Source: an uncultured Pirellulaceae bacterium
Lineage (GTDB): Bacteria > Planctomycetota > Planctomycetia > Pirellulales > Pirellulaceae
Reading direction: 5' to 3'
Assembly: GCA_938083195.1 (NCBI GenBank)
Contig: CALKCK010000011.1
Coordinates: 1 to 64,000 of the forward strand
DNA: 64,000 nt
In this document: in pieces, positions 27,461 through 36,933 of the stretch
How the letters are laid out: each line of letters starts with the position of its first letter
Numbering within the stretch: the first letter of the stretch is position 1
The notes under the pieces: model-generated
What the model saw: the letters and a program-made list of their open reading frames with translations, nothing else
Databases searched by the model: none
Told to the model about the DNA's origin: nothing
Translations under genes and position numbers: made by a program

Positions 27461-28425
27461 ATCGTCCTCTGATGAAAAAGTACATTGCCGAAGGGTTGCT
27501 GCTGTTTGTTGGATTAGCACTCGGAGTTTTCGCGTTTTGTTGGTTTCGTGTTTGGGTCGTTGGGGAATTGGATACCGCTCAATTTCGTCAAATCATCGAC
27601 CTGCTTCCGAAAGATTGGAGGAAATTTGCAACCGTCGATTTTGACTGGTTAGTTTCTTATCTTGGTAGAACTTCATTAACTCTCAATGAGCCGATGTTAA
27701 TTTCATTGATTTGTGCATGGGGGTTGGTCAGGGGATCGGATGTTGTCAGCGGAGAGTTAAGTCGTGGAACCATGGAATTGTTACTGGCTCAACCGGTCAG
27801 TCGACGCCAGATATACCTTCAACATGCTGGGCTCACCCTGCTCATGATGTTCGTATTGATTTTAATCTGCTGGTTGGGGATGGCATTGGGGATTTGGACT
27901 ACGAACGTTGAAGAGACCACCTATCCATCGATTCAAATCCCATTGGTTGACTACGCCATTCCATTGAGCTTTTTGCCGCCCAAGACAACGGTGGTTGCAA
28001 TGAGTTCGGAAGTGAATCCACTCCTCTTTTTCCCAGGGCTCTTTAATTTGTTTTGTCTTGGTTTTTGCATGAGTGGATTCGCAGCATTTTGTTCCTCGCT
28101 GGATCGATATCGCTGGCGAACTCTTGGAATTGTGGCCGCATTCTACTTTTGTAACGCAGGGATTCGAATGCTTGGAATGGGGTCTGAGAAATACTCGTGG
28201 GCAAAGCATTGTGGTGCGTTTGGGCTTTATCATCCTGCGGCGGTGATCAAGCAAACCGACGCCGACGTTGCTAACTACTATTCAATTTTGCGATACGATC
28301 CCGATGGAACGTTGGCTGGATTGGCATTTTTGCCGAATTGCTTACTTTTATTGTTGATCGGAGTTTGTTTTTATTGGGTTGGCTTGATGATTTTTCAAAA
28401 GCGAGATATTCCGGCGCCAATGTAA
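27457..28425 (+). CDS. ABC-2 type transporter permease
   Basis: 322 residues with about six hydrophobic helices (near 10-30, 70-90, 125-150, 185-215, 222-245, 285-310). It contains the conserved LSRGTMELLLAQPVSRRQIYLQHAGL segment (about 100-125), a coupling region typical of ABC-2 / NosY-like permeases. Translation is coupled to the ATPase through the ATGA overlap. It lies in the inner membrane. The following gene is convergent, 65 bp away, with no strong terminator seen. Confidence 0.88.
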   Translation: MNRPLMKKYIAEGLLLFVGLALGVFAFCWFRVWVVGELDTAQFRQIIDLLPKDWRKFATVDFDWLVSYLGRTSLTLNEPMLISLICAWGLVRGSDVVSGELSRGTMELLLAQPVSRRQIYLQHAGLTLLMMFVLILICWLGMALGIWTTNVEETTYPSIQIPLVDYAIPLSFLPPKTTVVAMSSEVNPLLFFPGLFNLFCLGFCMSGFAAFCSSLDRYRWRTLGIVAAFYFCNAGIRMLGMGSEKYSWAKHCGAFGLYHPAAVIKQTDADVANYYSILRYDPDGTLAGLAFLPNCLLLLLIGVCFYWVGLMIFQKRDIPAPM

Positions 28426-28490
28426 ACTCCATAAGATCTCAGGTAAGAATCCTAGAGGTTGAGAAGCGCTGCCGGGGATGTTTGGGTTGG

Positions 28491-29018
28491 CTACCAGTCG
28501 TGTCGATTTCTCAACCAAGCGATTTGGCCGACGTGGTGGCGGATATGCCAAAGGGTCCGCGGGAGAACTTGTCGAAGGGATAGGATTTCTCCAACTTCGG
28601 GATGAAAAAAAGTGCGGTCAAGCTCGTCGTCGCTCAAATTTTCAATTAGGACAGACCATCTTGCGTGAAGCCCATCCATTAAAACCAGAGATGGTTCCAG
28701 TTCAGATTCTCTCGCATCAAACGTTTCTGACCACTTAGTTTCATTAAACGTCTTAATTAATGGGGAGGCTTCCGTCAGTGCCCACTTAAAGCGGATGTAT
28801 GTGTTCAATTGGCTATCGGCGAGGTGATGAACGATTTGGCGAATGGACCAATTGCGATAGCGGACCTCGAGTTGTTCTGAGTTAAGAGAATTAATCGAAT
28901 TTCGGATTTCCGTGGGGCATTGTCTTAATTCTTTGAGTTGAAGAACCAGTTGTTCAGGGGAGTCTGATTCGACATATTCGCCGACAGGGAATTCTGGTGG
29001 TTCATTATTTGTGATCAT
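28491..29018 (-). CDS. YfiT / BstA-like DinB metal-dependent transferase
   Basis: 175 residues, matching the YfiT family in length and sequence: FPVGEYV near the N-terminus, NWSIRQIVHHLADSQLNTYIRFKWAL (first metal His) and TLWHIRHHVGQIAWLRNR (the two C-terminal His). YfiT/BstA proteins are bacillithiol S-transferases in Firmicutes; outside them the thiol cofactor is unproven, so I give no symbol. Cytoplasmic. It lies 45 bp downstream of uxaC on the same strand. Confidence 0.85.
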   Translation of the reverse strand: MITNNEPPEFPVGEYVESDSPEQLVLQLKELRQCPTEIRNSINSLNSEQLEVRYRNWSIRQIVHHLADSQLNTYIRFKWALTEASPLIKTFNETKWSETFDARESELEPSLVLMDGLHARWSVLIENLSDDELDRTFFHPEVGEILSLRQVLPRTLWHIRHHVGQIAWLRNRHDW

Positions 29019-29063
29019 AGAAATATCTTTAGGTCTTGATTGGGAATACAGAGGAATTAGAGA

Positions 29064-30473
29064 TTAAGCATTTTCTAAACGAAGGTAATTTTTTGCATTC
29101 GTGTAGCAAATGTTTTTTACCATCGTCCCAATGAATAGAAAATCATTTGGAATGAGCCCAGCTTCCATGTCATTTCCAAGCAGGTTGCAGAGGATTCGAC
29201 GGAAGTATTCATGTCTTGTGAACGACATGAAACTTCTTGAATCAGTAAGCATGCCAACGAATCTCGATAAAAGACCTGTGTTGGAAAGAGCGTTGAGTTG
29301 CATCTCGATTCCGTCTTTTTGATCGAGATACCACCAACCCGATCCAAACTGCATTTTCCCTGGTGCCCCTTCGCTCTGGAAATTTCCGAGCATTGTACTA
29401 ATGAGATAATTATCAGATGGATTCAGGTTGTATACGATCGTTTGCGGTAGAGCATTTTCTTGATCCAGTTGGTTTAGAAAGGCCCCGAGCGAGCGTCCTT
29501 GCGAGGCGTCCCCCATGGAATCACAGCCGATGTCGCGCCCAATCGAGTTAAAGAGCCTTGTGTTGTTATTTCGCCAAACACCAGTGTGAAACTGGTTCGT
29601 CCAGTTTTTCTCTGCGTCCATGCGAGCTAACTCCAGGAGCATGAACGTCGAAAATGTTTCATGCTGGAGTGAGTCGGCGCTTACTCCTTTGATTGCAGCT
29701 TCAAAAATATTGGACGCAGTTGTGTGGTCGCAAAACGATGCCGGGACGGACTCGCAACCATGGTCGGAAAGACGTGCCCCATGAGCGTGGAAAAAGTCGT
29801 GGCGATTTTTCAATGCGGACAACAGTTCGTCCAGTGAATTGATTGCCATGCCGGAAGCCGATTCGAGCTTGGTGAGCCAGGGTTTGAATTCAGCGGGACG
29901 GTGTACAAACAGCGCCCAGTCGGGGCGAAAGCATGGATAGACGTTTGTCTGAAACTCAGAGGCAGCAATCCGCTCATGGAATTCTAGTGTGTCAGTTGGG
30001 TCATCGGTGGTACACAGGGCTGTCACATTGAAATGTTTAAGTATGCCCTGAGTGGTTAACTCGTTGCGTTCCGCGATCTGGTCGTTGCATTGATTCCATA
30101 TCGACTCGGCGTTTTCCTCGCCCAACAATTCATCAATGTTGAAAAATCGTTTTAGTTCGAGGTGGGTCCAATGGTAGAGAGGGTTTCGTAGTGTATGTGG
30201 AACTGTTTTAGCGAAAGCGAGGAATTTGTCTTTGGGTGTTGCTTCGCCAGTGATGAAGTGTTCGGGAATTCCATTGGCTCGCATGGCTCGCCATTTGTAA
30301 TGGTCGTGGTTAATCCACATTTCGAACAGGTTTTCAAATTGTCGATTCTCCGCAATGTCGTGGGGAGAGAGGTGATTGTGGTAATCAATAATAGGTTGGT
30401 TACAAGCGTACTCGTGGTAGAGTTGGCGACTCGCTTCTGTGTCCAGTAAAAAGTCTTCGTTGATAAATGTCAT
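29064..30473 (-). CDS. uxaC: glucuronate isomerase
   Basis: 469 residues, full length. The N-terminal metal site is in PIIDYHNHLSPHDIAENRQF, followed by family blocks YKWRAMRANGIPEHFITG, LRNPLYHWTHLELKRFF, VTALCTTDDPTDTLE, FRPDWAL and, near the C-terminus, SFMSFTRHEYFRRILCNLLG. It interconverts D-glucuronate and D-fructuronate (or galacturonate and tagaturonate) in uronic-acid breakdown, in the cytoplasm. No other uronate gene adjoins it. It follows the M48 peptidase gene by 48 bp. Confidence 0.96.
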   Translation of the reverse strand: MTFINEDFLLDTEASRQLYHEYACNQPIIDYHNHLSPHDIAENRQFENLFEMWINHDHYKWRAMRANGIPEHFITGEATPKDKFLAFAKTVPHTLRNPLYHWTHLELKRFFNIDELLGEENAESIWNQCNDQIAERNELTTQGILKHFNVTALCTTDDPTDTLEFHERIAASEFQTNVYPCFRPDWALFVHRPAEFKPWLTKLESASGMAINSLDELLSALKNRHDFFHAHGARLSDHGCESVPASFCDHTTASNIFEAAIKGVSADSLQHETFSTFMLLELARMDAEKNWTNQFHTGVWRNNNTRLFNSIGRDIGCDSMGDASQGRSLGAFLNQLDQENALPQTIVYNLNPSDNYLISTMLGNFQSEGAPGKMQFGSGWWYLDQKDGIEMQLNALSNTGLLSRFVGMLTDSRSFMSFTRHEYFRRILCNLLGNDMEAGLIPNDFLFIGTMVKNICYTNAKNYLRLENA

Positions 30474-30521
30474 TGGAGTGGTTCTCTGAAAAGCAAGGCA
30501 AACGGTGGAGTGTTGAATAAA

Positions 30522-31445
30522 TTATCTGAGCTTATTGAGCGTGCCGCTAAGGGAATTTTCAAGAATGATGTTTTCAATGTATTGGCGCCGGTTGGGAGGC
30601 CGCGGATGCGTACTCAAAAACTCAATTGGTTGAGAGCCGGAGGCAGATGATTCGAGAATATCGATGACTTCGATCATATGGGTTGGATTATATCCAGCCT
30701 TGGCCATTAATTGGACGCCCCAGCCATCCGAAGCGAGTTCGTCTGCACGACTGTATTGGAGGTTTATAAACCAATCGGCGGCGTCTGCGGCCATTTTGGT
30801 ACCTCTGGTTTGTGAATTTATTCGATTCATCGAATTAGATTCATCGAAAACATCAAATCCAGAAAAAGCACCCTGGATGAAGTTGCTCTTTGCGAGGCGT
30901 TGGGCGGCATGCCGTTCAATTACGTGGCCAATCTCGTGACCAAGGACCCCTGCAAGTCGACCATCAAAATCTGTCTGGGTATTGCTCATGTATCGATTGT
31001 GTTCGAGTTGTCGGTAGAGTCCAGTTGTTACAAAAATCTGTCCGCCTGGAAGGGCAAACGCGTTGACTGTCTGGGGGGCATCGAGGAGGTGAAACTGAAA
31101 TGGATAGGGTGTTGGACGGTTAACATTTTTATTGGTTTCATTCAGCTTTGCGATAAGCTGTCTTCCAATTCGTTTGACGTGGGCTGTTGCTTGTCGATTG
31201 TTTGAAAGCGGCCCCATCGATGTCGCAGATTGTAAGCCGAGTGTAATTTCTTCTTCGACCGTCATGTCGACGCGTTGTGTTTTTCCCGTGACGGGATTGA
31301 TTTGTCCTTTTCCATAAAATGAAATGGCAGACATGATCATCACGCCACAACAAATCAGCAAACGAAGGCGAAACCGCTGAGCGTTTACTTGCGATCTGTT
31401 ACGTGAGACTTGCCTTGCGATACGATTTTTTTGGGAATAGCTCAT
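30522..31445 (-). CDS. M48 family metallopeptidase
   Basis: 307 residues. One membrane anchor near the N-terminus (about 28-46) after a basic start, then a zincin domain with His170-Glu171-x-x-His174 in VLGHEIGHVIERHAAQRLAK. The third ligand Glu is in YSRADELASDGWGVQLMAKAGYNP. FALPGGQIFVTTGLY and STHPRPPNRRQYIE are characteristic of the BepA/LoiP-like secreted branch rather than HtpX. Likely a periplasmic protein-quality-control protease. Probably the promoter-proximal gene of the M48-uxaC-BstA run. Confidence 0.92.
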   Translation of the reverse strand: MSYSQKNRIARQVSRNRSQVNAQRFRLRLLICCGVMIMSAISFYGKGQINPVTGKTQRVDMTVEEEITLGLQSATSMGPLSNNRQATAHVKRIGRQLIAKLNETNKNVNRPTPYPFQFHLLDAPQTVNAFALPGGQIFVTTGLYRQLEHNRYMSNTQTDFDGRLAGVLGHEIGHVIERHAAQRLAKSNFIQGAFSGFDVFDESNSMNRINSQTRGTKMAADAADWFINLQYSRADELASDGWGVQLMAKAGYNPTHMIEVIDILESSASGSQPIEFLSTHPRPPNRRQYIENIILENSLSGTLNKLR

Positions 31446-31560
31446 TGAATATCTTTGATCAGATCAAATTAACTCAATGCGGCATCATTTCACGTAACCG
31501 CACCGGTGCAATAGCATCGGCTGTTGCAGAAAGCATTTTAGGGCAAACGTGTCGGGATTC

Positions 31561-31590
31561 AATCAGCGGTCCATTAATCAGCAGTCCATT
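31561..31590. repeat. two tandem copies of a 15-bp unit
   Basis: AATCAGCGGTCCATT is followed directly by AATCAGCAGTCCATT (one mismatch), in the spacer between the M48 peptidase and the CFA-type methyltransferase. Confidence 0.85.
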
Positions 31591-31648
31591 AATTACTGAG
31601 GACGGACAGGGCTCGACTCAAAGAATAGTGCTTTGAGTGGTCAACAAT

Positions 31649-32695
31649 TCATGGGGCGGATTTATTGCTGAATAGGTAATGAGCGACATACCATTCATTT
31701 CCGTCATTATATCCAAACAGTTCACTGCAGGAGAGATAGAACATCCGCCAGCGATTGAACCAATGAACCCCTTCTTTTTTTCCATAGGTTGCCTCTAGAA
31801 TTGGCATGATTTGGTCACGATTGTTGACCATGTTGGTATGCCATGCTTCACATGTTTTTTGGTAGTGTTTGCCGTTCCATATCCACTTGTTCGCTAACTC
31901 CAGATCTTCATTGTAGCGGGGCAGTAAATCCTCACCTGGCATAATGCCACCGGAAAAGAAATAGCGACTCATCCAATCTGATTCGCCTTCATCTTGGAAT
32001 TTGTAGGTCAGCTCGCGGTGGCAGAAAATATGAACGAATAACTTTCCCTCCGGCTTTAGCCAGTTTGAAATGCGATTCATTAGCTTCCGGTGATTTCGGA
32101 CATGTTCAAACATTTCAACGGACACGGCACGATCGAATACCTGATCGGTATCAAAATCATTGATGTCGCAAGTGACGACCTTTAAGTTTTTATGGATTCC
32201 GCGACTAAGGGCAGTGCTTTCGATGTGTTCTCGTTGTGAATTGGAATTGGAAACAACGGTGATTTTTGCATTGGGGTAATGCTCGGCCATCCAAAGCGAA
32301 AGGGAACCCCAGCCACAGCCGAGTTCCAAAATGTTCATCCCATCCACTAATTCGGCTCGGGCACAAGTTTCCGTCAACGCAGCCTTTTCGGACTCTTCTA
32401 AGCTGTTGACTCCTTCGGGCCAAACACAGCTTGAGTACTTGCGGTGGGGGCCAAGTGTCAGCCTAAATAAATCGGCTGGAACTTCGTAGTGCTGTTCGTT
32501 GGCAAGTTCGGGAACTAATGCGATAGGGCCCTGATCAAATTCTGCGACGAGTGAGTCTGTCTTTGATGAATTGGCTTGAGGCGATCCAGCATCAGCTTGA
32601 GCTAGTCTTTGTTTTAATAAACGGCGAATCCCGATTCTCAGTAAGCCGTTGGGTACGTATCCACGTTCAGTCCAGTCAATGAATTTATTAATCAT
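31649..32695 (-). CDS. cyclopropane-fatty-acyl-phospholipid synthase family methyltransferase
   Basis: 348 residues. The SAM-binding motif I is LELGCGWGSLSLWMAEHYP (about 117-135), with ITVVSNSNSQREHI after it and AVSVEMFEHVRNH as the CFA-type post-motif. FQDEGESDWMSRYFFSGGIMPGEDLLP and the C-terminal YHTNM/W-type region also fit. Length is near CFA synthases, though the N-terminal domain is shorter. It would methylate or cyclopropanate an unsaturated fatty-acyl or isoprenoid chain at the membrane. It sits 90 bp behind a DUF1295 gene, a frequent partner in lipid-modification clusters. Confidence 0.85.
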   Translation of the reverse strand: MINKFIDWTERGYVPNGLLRIGIRRLLKQRLAQADAGSPQANSSKTDSLVAEFDQGPIALVPELANEQHYEVPADLFRLTLGPHRKYSSCVWPEGVNSLEESEKAALTETCARAELVDGMNILELGCGWGSLSLWMAEHYPNAKITVVSNSNSQREHIESTALSRGIHKNLKVVTCDINDFDTDQVFDRAVSVEMFEHVRNHRKLMNRISNWLKPEGKLFVHIFCHRELTYKFQDEGESDWMSRYFFSGGIMPGEDLLPRYNEDLELANKWIWNGKHYQKTCEAWHTNMVNNRDQIMPILEATYGKKEGVHWFNRWRMFYLSCSELFGYNDGNEWYVAHYLFSNKSAP

Positions 32696-32785
32696 GTCGA
32701 TTGCAGGTGAGTGAATTGATTAAATGATTTTGGGAGATCAGTCGGCTAGGCGAATGTGAGAAAGGGAACCAGAAATCTCAAAATG

Positions 32786-33574
32786 CTATTCTTGCGAGTC
32801 GGTTTTCGGGAACCATGGGAAAAATGCATTCGTCGTTTGTTGGTAGAGACGGTATTTGTCCCCGCGTGACTTAATTGCCTGGATCTCAGTCAGCGGAATC
32901 CCCGTCACTCGATTAAGGAAAAACCACATCGCAACGGGAGCTAAAATCGTGAGCCAGCCGAGCGGAGCGGTGATCGCCAACATGACATAGGACCACCAAT
33001 GAAACCACTCAAAGAAATAGTTTGGGTGTCGCGAGTAACGCCACAATCCGATGTTGCAAACTTCCCCCCGATTCTCGGGTCGAGTTCGAAAACTGGCTAA
33101 TTGTTGGTCTGCTATCGCTTCGCCAATGATGGCAACGATCCAAATCGTAATGCCAATCCCGTCAACCCATGAAAACGGCGTCACGTTTGTACCGGCGGCA
33201 AGTAATGGTAAGGCAAACAGAAAGCAGCCAAGCCCCTGCATTTGGTAGAACTTGAACATGCGAGCCTGAGCCTGTGCTCCCCATTTAACTTTCAACGCAA
33301 CGTATCTTGCGTCTTCTTCGTGTGACCGCCAGCGAAAGAAAAGGTAATAACTTAAACGCAGAGCCCAGAGAGAGATCAGCAGCCCACCCACCCAGCGGCG
33401 CGTCGGGTCCCCAGAGGTGAAAATGCAAAAGAAGATCGCGATGATCGCTACGGTAGCGCCCCAAAATACGTCGACAACACCCGAGTCATTTATCTTGTAC
33501 TGAATGAGCCAGTAAACCGAAAATAAGACGATGGGAATCGCCAGTCCAATCAGAGATAGTTGTGTTAAGTCCAA
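32786..33574 (-). CDS. DUF1295 (steroid 5-alpha-reductase-like) membrane protein
   Basis: 262 residues with about six hydrophobic helices. Family marks: DVFWGATVAIIAIFF, WALRLSYYLFFRW, and the C-terminal NIGLWRYSRHPNYFFEWFHW, which is the NADPH- or SAM-binding type signature shared with ICMT and 5-alpha reductases. Inner membrane; probably reduces a double bond in a lipid. It appears to be the first gene of a two-gene unit with the CFA-type methyltransferase. Its spacing from the M32 carboxypeptidase gene is long (546 bp). Confidence 0.88.
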   Translation of the reverse strand: MDLTQLSLIGLAIPIVLFSVYWLIQYKINDSGVVDVFWGATVAIIAIFFCIFTSGDPTRRWVGGLLISLWALRLSYYLFFRWRSHEEDARYVALKVKWGAQAQARMFKFYQMQGLGCFLFALPLLAAGTNVTPFSWVDGIGITIWIVAIIGEAIADQQLASFRTRPENRGEVCNIGLWRYSRHPNYFFEWFHWWSYVMLAITAPLGWLTILAPVAMWFFLNRVTGIPLTEIQAIKSRGDKYRLYQQTTNAFFPWFPKTDSQE

Positions 33575-34120
33575 TTTGAAATTTTGGGTAGAGAGTTTGG
33601 TTGAGAGGAGTCTGGTTGAGAAATTTTAGTTAAGACCAATTAGAGTGCTGGATTCCTGCCAAAATAAGCATGGAATCCATGATTTCTAAGCGATCGCATG
33701 TTTGTCCCGCAGGATTTCGATGGAGGCAACCGGTAAAACGTTCACTCAGTTATATTTTATGGTTCATTAAATGGGTATCCGTGACACATGACTTGGTCTC
33801 TAGTTTCTGACTAATCTTAAATTGTCGCCAATGTTGATAGAATTGGGATCATTGTGACTAGAAAACGTCATCTCTGTTTTAACTCTTTTAGGGGCGAGGC
33901 ACGTGTTTGAGTCGGTGTTACATTGATTGCTACCTTTTTCCAGACCGGAACAAGGGATCAATTTGGGTGGGCGGTTTTCGACCCTTTTCCCATCAAGAAT
34001 AAGCGCCTATTGTACCAACGAATAGATCTTGTAGGCTGGTAATCGATCCATCAAAAATGAATGCTAGATGATCTGATTACCGTGTTTTTGTTTCGTAAGT
34101 CCCTTTCGAGTGTTTCGCCA
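33575..34120. other. divergent intergenic region with an imperfect 15-bp duplication
   Basis: It separates the DUF1295 gene from the M32 carboxypeptidase. At 33593-33622 GAGTTTGGTTGAGAG is repeated directly as GAGTCTGGTTGAGAA. A frame for the carboxypeptidase is open from an ATG at 34061, which could add 20 residues. No RNA gene or terminator was found. Confidence 0.45.
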
Positions 34121-35644
34121 ATGTCTGAAATCGAATTAAACGACCCCCATTACAATTCTCTCTGCGAACACGTTCGAGAAACTGGTTATCTCGTTTCGAC
34201 AGCGGCGCTTTTGGAATGGGACCAACAGACCAAAATGCCCGCGTTGGCCAGTGACTATCGTTCGGAACAAATTACCCATCTGGCAGGGCTGATTCACAAG
34301 CGTAAGACAGATCCCCGTGTCGGTGAATGGCTTGAAAATCTCGCGGATTCGCCGTTGGCAGAAGATCCCGTCAGCGACTCCGGGGCGACGATTCGAATTT
34401 TAAAAAGAGAGTACGAAAAGAGAATTAAGCTTCCTGCAACTTTGGTGATGGAGTTAGCAAGAGCAGCTTCGGTTGGGCAGACCCAGTGGGTGGAGGCTCG
34501 CAAGAAAAATGATTTTAAGGCATTCGCTCCCCAGTTAAAGAAAATTTTCGAGCTGAAGAAATCTGAAGCCGAGGCGATTGGTTATGCTGAGGTGCCGTAC
34601 GACGCGTTACTGGACGAGTATGAACCAGGTGCAAAAACATCTGAAGTGGCAGGGATTCTCGAAGCCTTGCGGCAAGAGTTGGTTCCGCTGGTTGCAAAGA
34701 TCAAAGCGTCTAGCTATCGAGCTCCTGTTGATGTGTTAACTCGAAATTTCCCTGTCGATCAGCAGCGTCATTTAGGGCGAATCGCATCGGAGCGGATTGG
34801 CTTTGATTATCGGCAAGGGCGATTGGATGTAACGCATCATCCGTTTTGTACTGAAATGGGCCCCCAAGATTGTCGAATTACAACGCGTTACGATGAGAAT
34901 TTTTTTAATGGTTCATTCTTTGGAACACTCCATGAAGCTGGACATGGAATCTACGAGCAAGGTTTGAGGTCAGAGTATTATAGTTTGCCGCCGGGGAAGT
35001 TTTGCAGTCTTGGTATTCATGAATCTCAATCCCGGTTATGGGAAAATTTAGTTGGTAGACGAATGAGTTTCTGGCAGTATCTTTATCCGCAGGCTCAAAG
35101 CTTATTCCAGGAGGCGTTGGGAAAGGTATCACTGGAAGATTTTTATCACGCCATCAATCACGTGGAGCCATCACTCATTCGCGTAGAAGCAGATGAGGCG
35201 ACTTATAACCTCCACATTATCATTCGATTTGAGTTAGAGCAGGCGATTATTAACGGTGAGCTCGATACCGATGATCTTCCAGAGGCGTGGAATGAGAAAT
35301 ATATGCGTTACCTCGGAATCGAAGCACAGGAGGTTTCAAACGGTGTTCTGCAGGATGTGCACTGGAGTGCTGGGTTGGTTGGTTATTTCCCAACCTACTC
35401 ACTTGGGAATTTGTATGCGAGTCAGATTTTCGATGCAGCCAATGCTCAATTGGGCGACCTTGACACCATGTTCCAAGCGGGAGATTTTGCCCCTCTTAAA
35501 AACTGGTTGAACGTGGAGGTTCATCGTTCCGGCCAGTGTTTGTCTGGCCCGCAATTGGGAAAGCGGGTTACCGGGGTGGAGCTTTCGCACGAGGCCTTAA
35601 TGAACCATCTGCAAGCGAAGCTCGTCCCCATCTACGGCTTGTAA
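34121..35644 (+). CDS. M32 family metallocarboxypeptidase
   Basis: 507 residues from the ATG at 34121 (MSEIELND); the in-frame ATG at 34061 would add a hydrophobic stretch not seen in the family. The zinc motif is His271-Glu272-x-x-His275 in GSFFGTLHEAGHGIYEQGL, with the downstream Glu in GIHESQSRLWENLVGR, and HPFCTEMGPQDCRITTRY before it. It removes C-terminal residues, is a cytoplasmic Taq-type carboxypeptidase, and has normal length (about 500). It stands alone as a transcription unit. Confidence 0.93.
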   Translation: MSEIELNDPHYNSLCEHVRETGYLVSTAALLEWDQQTKMPALASDYRSEQITHLAGLIHKRKTDPRVGEWLENLADSPLAEDPVSDSGATIRILKREYEKRIKLPATLVMELARAASVGQTQWVEARKKNDFKAFAPQLKKIFELKKSEAEAIGYAEVPYDALLDEYEPGAKTSEVAGILEALRQELVPLVAKIKASSYRAPVDVLTRNFPVDQQRHLGRIASERIGFDYRQGRLDVTHHPFCTEMGPQDCRITTRYDENFFNGSFFGTLHEAGHGIYEQGLRSEYYSLPPGKFCSLGIHESQSRLWENLVGRRMSFWQYLYPQAQSLFQEALGKVSLEDFYHAINHVEPSLIRVEADEATYNLHIIIRFELEQAIINGELDTDDLPEAWNEKYMRYLGIEAQEVSNGVLQDVHWSAGLVGYFPTYSLGNLYASQIFDAANAQLGDLDTMFQAGDFAPLKNWLNVEVHRSGQCLSGPQLGKRVTGVELSHEALMNHLQAKLVPIYGL

Positions 35645-35818
35645 CGATTAGGCCGGACGATATCGAAAACGCGGCGGTTCTATTTGGTAATGGTGTAAAT
35701 TACAATTAGAGTTAAGTATAGAAAAGCGTTTTACGGACGTTGGGGCAATATTTGTTTGTCGTCGATTCTTCGAAACGAAATTGCTTAACACAACCGTTTG
35801 TTATTTTGTGAATAGAAC

Positions 35819-36463
35819 ATGGATAATCTCAATCAAGTATCTCCAGATTCTTCAATCCTCGGTAATTGTTTGAATTGCCAGGGGTTGGTCCGTGTCCCCT
35901 TAAAAGCTGCAGCTGACTCTAAAGTTCGGTGTCCACATTGCAGTAATGAATATCGGCTTAGCGAGATTCTGGATGAATCAGTTCCAGCTCTTGAGATTGT
36001 TGAAGAAGCGACCGAATCGTTCGCTGCACCTCTGGTGATGGAAGAGCCGGCCGAAATTCAAAGAGAGGTTTTTGTTGTACCTCCTCAGTTGGCCGAAGGT
36101 GCGCTGCGAAAGCGAAAGCGACGCACCAATCTAGATAATTCGGAAGAAAGTTCTGATTCGAGTCGTAAAACATCAAGCCGATCCTCTTCTCGTGAGGATC
36201 GGAGGTCCCGGAAAAAATCGCGGTCTGGCGGCAATTCACAGAAAAGGGCCCGGACACCAAAATCTCCCAAGAGCCCTGCGATTGAGTTCATTAAAGTGGT
36301 GGTGGGTGGATTGATGGCCATTCCGATTGCTTACGCAATTGTATTATGGGCTTTTAATAAAGACCCTTTGAATGTTGGGCCTCAAGTTAGCGAGTATGTC
36401 CCGTTTGTCATCCCGGCCGATTTCCAGGCCGATCTCAAGAGCGATTTGAATGCTGAAAATTGA
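35819..36463 (+). CDS. zinc-ribbon membrane protein of unknown function
   Basis: 214 residues. Near the N-terminus are two CxxC pairs (CLNCQ at about 18-21 and CPHCS at about 39-42), a zinc ribbon like the MJ0042 type common in planctomycetes. A Glu-rich stretch, then a Ser/Arg/Lys-rich disordered linker (about 90-150), leads to one hydrophobic helix (about 158-178) and a short tail. The zinc ribbon would sit in the cytoplasm with a single membrane span. I do not recognise a specific function. Confidence 0.72.
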   Translation: MDNLNQVSPDSSILGNCLNCQGLVRVPLKAAADSKVRCPHCSNEYRLSEILDESVPALEIVEEATESFAAPLVMEEPAEIQREVFVVPPQLAEGALRKRKRRTNLDNSEESSDSSRKTSSRSSSREDRRSRKKSRSGGNSQKRARTPKSPKSPAIEFIKVVVGGLMAIPIAYAIVLWAFNKDPLNVGPQVSEYVPFVIPADFQADLKSDLNAEN

Positions 36464-36933
36464 TGCAGCTATTAATGCACGGCAGTAAATTGCATTATTC
36501 CTGTTGCTACGAGTAAGAGTTCTTCAGGATCAATCTTCGCGCTCGACTCTATTTTTGTTTTGGCACCGCTGGAATCGGCGATTGATTTTCAAGGTTAAAA
36601 ACCTAGTCGCGGCAGGTGTAACATGGTTCCTGTAGTCAGCTTATCGAGGTGACGCGGTTGATTGCCAAGGTTGCTTGGCTTGCGGGAATTTTATCCAGTA
36701 AATCACCTGCTGATTTTTTCTCCATTTGGAATTGGTGTCGTGGTGTGCCTCTTTGCCGCTAGAACCCTGCTACTTGTTGCAACCGGTATGGAGTTGATGC
36801 CTTTTGTCATCATTTCATGTAGGAAAAACGCATCATATTACCATTTGATGTGGTACGTTTTGCCAGCTTATATCAGCGGGGAACTCGTGCGTTTCTATTC
36901 GCTGCGCTCAAACTAGTGACGGATCGGTTAGTC
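36464..36933. other. intergenic region
   Basis: 470 bp between the zinc-ribbon gene and the DUF11 lipoprotein. An 84-codon hydrophobic ORF (36662-36916, starting from a weak TTG) is open here but overlaps the upstream end of the next frame and has no recognisable motif, so I do not call it. No terminator hairpin with T-run was seen. Confidence 0.4.

Noticed and set aside
36662..36916. 84-codon hydrophobic ORF
   Set aside because: Weak TTG start, no motif, overlaps the upstream part of the next frame, no ribosome site.
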